Shown: positions 61,188 to 64,000 of the stretch, piece by piece
How the letters are laid out: each line of letters starts with the position of its first letter
Numbering within the stretch: the first letter of the stretch is position 1
DNA from: DASXRA01 sp036506155
Lineage (GTDB): Bacteria > Actinomycetota > Actinomycetes > Mycobacteriales > Jatrophihabitantaceae
Reading direction: 5' to 3'
DNA: 64,000 nt
Assembly (NCBI GenBank): GCA_036506155.1
Contig: DASXSF010000035.1
Location: 1 to 64,000, forward strand
The notes under the pieces: model-generated
Database searches by the model: none
What the model was told of the DNA's origin: nothing
Seen by the model: the letters and a program-made list of their open reading frames with translations, nothing else
Translations under genes and position numbers: made by a program

Positions 61188-61979
61188 ATGGATGCGCACT
61201 GGATCGAGCTGGACGGAGCCGCAAATACCCGAGACCTGGGCGGACTGCCCGCAGACCATGGTGCCGTCCGTCCCAACCGGCTGATCCGCTCGGACAATCT
61301 CCAGCAGCTCACGCCCGGGGACATCCAGCGGCTGGTCGATGGGCACGATGTGCGTGCTGTCGCCGACCTGCGCACCCAGACCGAGCTCGATCTTGAAGGC
61401 CCCGGACCGCTCACTAACGAGCCGGGGGTCAGCGTCGTGCATCTGTCGTTGTTCCCGGAAGCCGGCGAGCGCACGGACGTAGTCGCAGCCGAGGAGGAGG
61501 GCCCGCCCGTGCTGCCCTGGCAAAACCGGGGTGACGAGCGGAAGGAGCGGCGCGGCGCAGCGGATGTGTACCTGCGCTACCTCGACGATCGGCCGGACTC
61601 GATAGTCGCGGCACTGCGACTCATCGCACGAACCGACGGCGCGACGGTCGTGCACTGCGCCGCGGGCAAGGACCGCACCGGCGTCGTCGTCGCCCTCGCA
61701 CTGGACGAGGTCGGCGTGGACCGCGATGCCATCGTCGACGACTACGTGCGCACGGGTGATCGGCTCGAGCAGCTGCTGGCACGGCTGAAGGCCTCCCGTA
61801 CGTACGCCGACGATGTACAGCGGGTGCCCGACGAACAGCACAAGCCGCGTCCGGAGACGATGCAAAAGTTCCTTGCCGCACTGGACGAACTCCACGGCGG
61901 GACGTCCGGCTGGCTGCGGGCGAACGGCTGGACCGACGCGGACGCGGCGGCGCTGCGGGCGGCTTTACTCGCCGAGTAG
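61188..61979 (+). CDS. Tyrosine-protein phosphatase (PtpB-like, DSP family)
   Basis: 263 residues from ATG 61188. It opens with WIELDGAANTRDLGGLP, and the P-loop is HCAAGKDRTG (Cys-x5-Arg), as in mycobacterial PtpB-type phosphatases that dephosphorylate phosphotyrosine and phosphoinositides. TACTGT at 61175-61180 ends seven bases before the ATG, choosing this start over a longer frame and implying a leaderless mRNA. Its end overlaps the next gene by 15 bp, convergently. Confidence 0.9.
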   Translation: MDAHWIELDGAANTRDLGGLPADHGAVRPNRLIRSDNLQQLTPGDIQRLVDGHDVRAVADLRTQTELDLEGPGPLTNEPGVSVVHLSLFPEAGERTDVVAAEEEGPPVLPWQNRGDERKERRGAADVYLRYLDDRPDSIVAALRLIARTDGATVVHCAAGKDRTGVVVALALDEVGVDRDAIVDDYVRTGDRLEQLLARLKASRTYADDVQRVPDEQHKPRPETMQKFLAALDELHGGTSGWLRANGWTDADAAALRAALLAE

Positions 61980-63701
61980 CACGAGCCGCAGTTCCCCGGG
62001 CCCGTCCGCGGTTACGCGCACCGGCACGCCCCAGTCCTGCCGCGCGACGTGGCAGGCGGGATGGTCGATGGCCGGGTCGTCGTCGCAGGCCGCTGCCTGC
62101 GCAGTGATGTGAAGGACGCCTTCGCCCGGCCGCAGAGAGAGGTCGCGGCGAAGCTGTGCTGTGTCACCACCGCCGGCGCCAAGTAGCTCTGGCGGTGATG
62201 CGGTCACCGACAGGCGGGTCGCCGGTCCGTACCGCTCGTCGAGCTTGCGTCCGGGCGGCGGCGTGAACGTGACGGTCAGGGTCGTGCGGGGCGCGATGTC
62301 GGTGACCGGTCGCTGCGTGCGTAACGCGGAGCCCGCGATCGTGGTGCGGTCGGCGATGGGGCGCACGAGCCGATGCGCCGCAGACTCGACGACGACCACG
62401 TCGTTGCCGACGACGACCGCGTCACTGGGCTCGGCCAGGTCGGTCGCAAGTGTGGAGACCTCGTCAGCTGCCGGGTCGTAACGACGCAATGCACCGTTGT
62501 AGGTGTCACTGATCGCGACGGTTCTGTCCGGCAGGAGCGTGACACCGAGCGGGTGCTGCAAGCGGGCCTTCCCGGCCGGCCCGTCGACATGCCCGAAGTC
62601 GAACAGGCCCTCGCCGATCACGGTGTGCAGGTTTCCCTCGGCGTCAAGGTATCGCAGCGCCGACGTCTCGGAATCGACGAACCACAGCCGGTCGCCGTCG
62701 GGCGCGAGTCCGGAGGGCTGTGCCAGCCAACCGGAAAGGGCCGGGCCGTCTTTCAGGCCCTCGGTTGTTGTGCCGGCGAGGCGCGTCACCGCGCCGGCCA
62801 CGGGATCCCACGCGAGCAGCAGATGCACGCCCGCGGCGGCAACGACAACACGCTCGATTGCGGGCCACCACGCTACGTCCCACGGAGAAACGACGTCGGG
62901 CACGCCGTCGATATGCAGCGGGACGGTAGTCGTCGTCGTACCGACGCGGCGCAGCACATGATTCGCTGTGTCCGCAACGACGATGTCACCGTCGGGCAGC
63001 TGCGTCAGCCCGTTCGGCTCGGCGAACTGTGGCTCGCGGCCGTCACGGTGCCCGCGATCACCGGTGCCGATACGCCGCCGGACAGTCTCCCCGTCGAGAT
63101 CCATCTCGACGATCTGGTGGTGCCCCGCGTCGGCGACCAGCAGGTGGTCGTCGACCAGGATCGCCTTGGCGGGGAAGCGCAGCTCGGTGGGTTGCGGCTC
63201 GGGCGGCACGTACGGCCCGTCGCCGCGGCGCAGCGTCCCCTTGGCGTCATGCTTCTCGACGAGCTGTGCCACGATGCGGTCGAGTGCGCTGACCTGGCCC
63301 TCACCGGCTGCCTGCGCTACGACGTAGCCCTCCGGGTCGATCACCGCGAGAGAGGGCCAGGCGCGCACGGCGTATTGCCGCCACAGGCCCAGATCCGGGT
63401 CGTCGAGCACGGGATGGTGGACTTCGTACCGCTCGACGGCGGCGGTGACGGCAGCGTGGTCGGCCTCGTGCGCGAACTTCGGCGAGTGCACGCCCACCAC
63501 GACGAGCACGTCACGGTACTTGTCCTCGAGCGGGCGCAACTCGTCCAGGACGTGCAGGCAATTGGCGCAGCAGAACGTCCAGAAATCGAGGATGACGACC
63601 TTGCCGCGCAGTTGACGCAGGGACAGGGGCTCGGCTGTGTTCAGCCAGCCCCCGCGTCCGGTCAGCTCTGGAGCGCGCACCCGAAACTGCGAAACAGTCA
63701 C
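61965..63701 (-). CDS. Thioredoxin-like / NHL-repeat protein (NHLRC2-like)
   Basis: 578 residues from GTG 63701 (ATG 63734 is possible). A thioredoxin/TlpA domain in residues ~15-150 with redox motif FCCANCLHV, then an NHL-type beta-propeller (NGLTQLPDGDIVVADTANHVLRR, HPLGVTLLPDRTVAISDTYNGALRRY) and a C-terminal beta domain. Eukaryotic NHLRC2 has the same layout. No signal peptide is evident, so it is probably cytoplasmic. Redox partner unknown. A tiny upstream frame with a strong ribosome site precedes it. Confidence 0.88.
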   Translation of the reverse strand: MTVSQFRVRAPELTGRGGWLNTAEPLSLRQLRGKVVILDFWTFCCANCLHVLDELRPLEDKYRDVLVVVGVHSPKFAHEADHAAVTAAVERYEVHHPVLDDPDLGLWRQYAVRAWPSLAVIDPEGYVVAQAAGEGQVSALDRIVAQLVEKHDAKGTLRRGDGPYVPPEPQPTELRFPAKAILVDDHLLVADAGHHQIVEMDLDGETVRRRIGTGDRGHRDGREPQFAEPNGLTQLPDGDIVVADTANHVLRRVGTTTTTVPLHIDGVPDVVSPWDVAWWPAIERVVVAAAGVHLLLAWDPVAGAVTRLAGTTTEGLKDGPALSGWLAQPSGLAPDGDRLWFVDSETSALRYLDAEGNLHTVIGEGLFDFGHVDGPAGKARLQHPLGVTLLPDRTVAISDTYNGALRRYDPAADEVSTLATDLAEPSDAVVVGNDVVVVESAAHRLVRPIADRTTIAGSALRTQRPVTDIAPRTTLTVTFTPPPGRKLDERYGPATRLSVTASPPELLGAGGGDTAQLRRDLSLRPGEGVLHITAQAAACDDDPAIDHPACHVARQDWGVPVRVTADGPGELRLVLLGE

Positions 63702-63863
63702 ACGGTTGCAAACCAGGACGCCGGCAAGATTCATCCGGATCACCCGGGCGGCGCCGTGGCGAGACAGCGCTGCCGCGCCGGCGCCTGCTCCCGAGTTAGT
63801 TGTCGGCCGAGCTGGAACTCCCCCGAAGCACCAGAGTCAGCAAGTCGACGGACCGTCAGCTGA

Positions 63864-63887
63864 TTACCAGCCCTGGCTGTACGTCAT
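63864..63887 (-). CDS. Seven-residue upstream ORF (possible leader peptide)
   Basis: ATG at 63887 is preceded by AGGAGGT at an ideal distance and encodes Met-Thr-Tyr-Ser-Gln-Gly-Trp, then TAA. It lies 163 bp before the thioredoxin/NHL gene on the same strand. Such short frames can regulate downstream genes by attenuation; I see no clear terminator. The remainder of 63702-64000 shows no other gene. Confidence 0.4.
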   Translation of the reverse strand: MTYSQGW

Positions 63888-64000
63888 CGTGTTCACCTCC
63901 TGCACCTAATCCGTTGCAAGACACAGAGATTTGTCCGGGCGGCGAGCTTTTCCACGACCGAGCGCATACAGGTGCTGACATAGGGACGTGTCGTCCGCTA

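Noticed and set aside
1..64000. CRISPR array, insertion sequence or prophage
   Set aside because: No regularly spaced identical repeats, transposase, integrase or phage structural gene was found on reading.

Overview
The window is a high-GC chromosome segment from an actinomycete (phylum Actinomycetota) and it contains the replication origin. The evidence is gene order: gyrA, gyrB, a DUF721 gene, recF, dnaN and dnaA run leftward, while rpmH, rnpA, yidD, yidC, jag, rsmG, parA and parB run rightward. A cwlM-trxA-trxB-murJ-DUF6049-NUDIX-pcnA block follows in the order known from mycobacteria and relatives. Frequent GTG starts, a DLW-39-type small protein, a bifunctional-type dCTP deaminase, a mycothiol-dependent-type enzyme and inositol phosphate synthase agree with this. 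I cannot name the genus.

Layout. 1-1415: truncated quinone-oxidoreductase-like gene with a duplicated 5' end, tRNA-Ala, DLW-39 gene, tRNA-Ile. 1468-12213: DUF3566, gyrase, recF, dnaN, probable oriC (10075-10321) and dnaA. 12214-17193: rpmH, an unusual single reading frame joining RnpA to YidD, yidC, jag, rsmG, and parAB with two parS sites inside parA. 17190-28548: nitroreductase, alanine-type aminotransferase, acetyltransferase, cell-wall regulator/amidase cwlM, thioredoxin system, and the NUDIX-DUF6049-murJ operon divergent from the tRNA CCA-adding enzyme. 28517-33629: MFS transporter, YqgE, a padR-ino1 unit with palindromic operators, a secreted PEBP protein and an O-methyltransferase. 33639-37873: TetR regulator divergent from a thiolase/ketoreductase/MaoC fatty-acid operon. 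37954-43480: secreted Asp-box protein, then a monooxygenase-SDR-esterase operon controlled by a divergent TetR. 43557-48507: ilvE, maleylpyruvate-isomerase-like gene, MarR/YczE pair, dcd, a TrmB/LuxR-like regulator and tRNA-Gly. 48715-55924: a more accessory stretch with an esterase, acetyltransferase, lipoprotein, three VOC proteins, AraC, cupin, a stand-alone OLD-family nuclease and a second MarR. 55993-63701: GlsB-like membrane protein, serA, a signal peptidase lacking its catalytic lysine, a FadE5-like acyl-CoA dehydrogenase, a trypsin-like protease, a tyrosine phosphatase and a thioredoxin/NHL protein.

The most general signal is promoter architecture. At 18 genes a TANNNT hexamer lies 6-8 bases before the start codon, which implies leaderless mRNAs; this also fixed several start codons. 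In the TetR/thiolase pair the two hexamers form the arms of one palindrome, so operator and both -10 elements coincide. Other notable items are the RnpA-YidD fusion, a dispersed ~25-bp intergenic repeat (five copies plus a partial match at the fusion junction), and the lysine-less signal peptidase.
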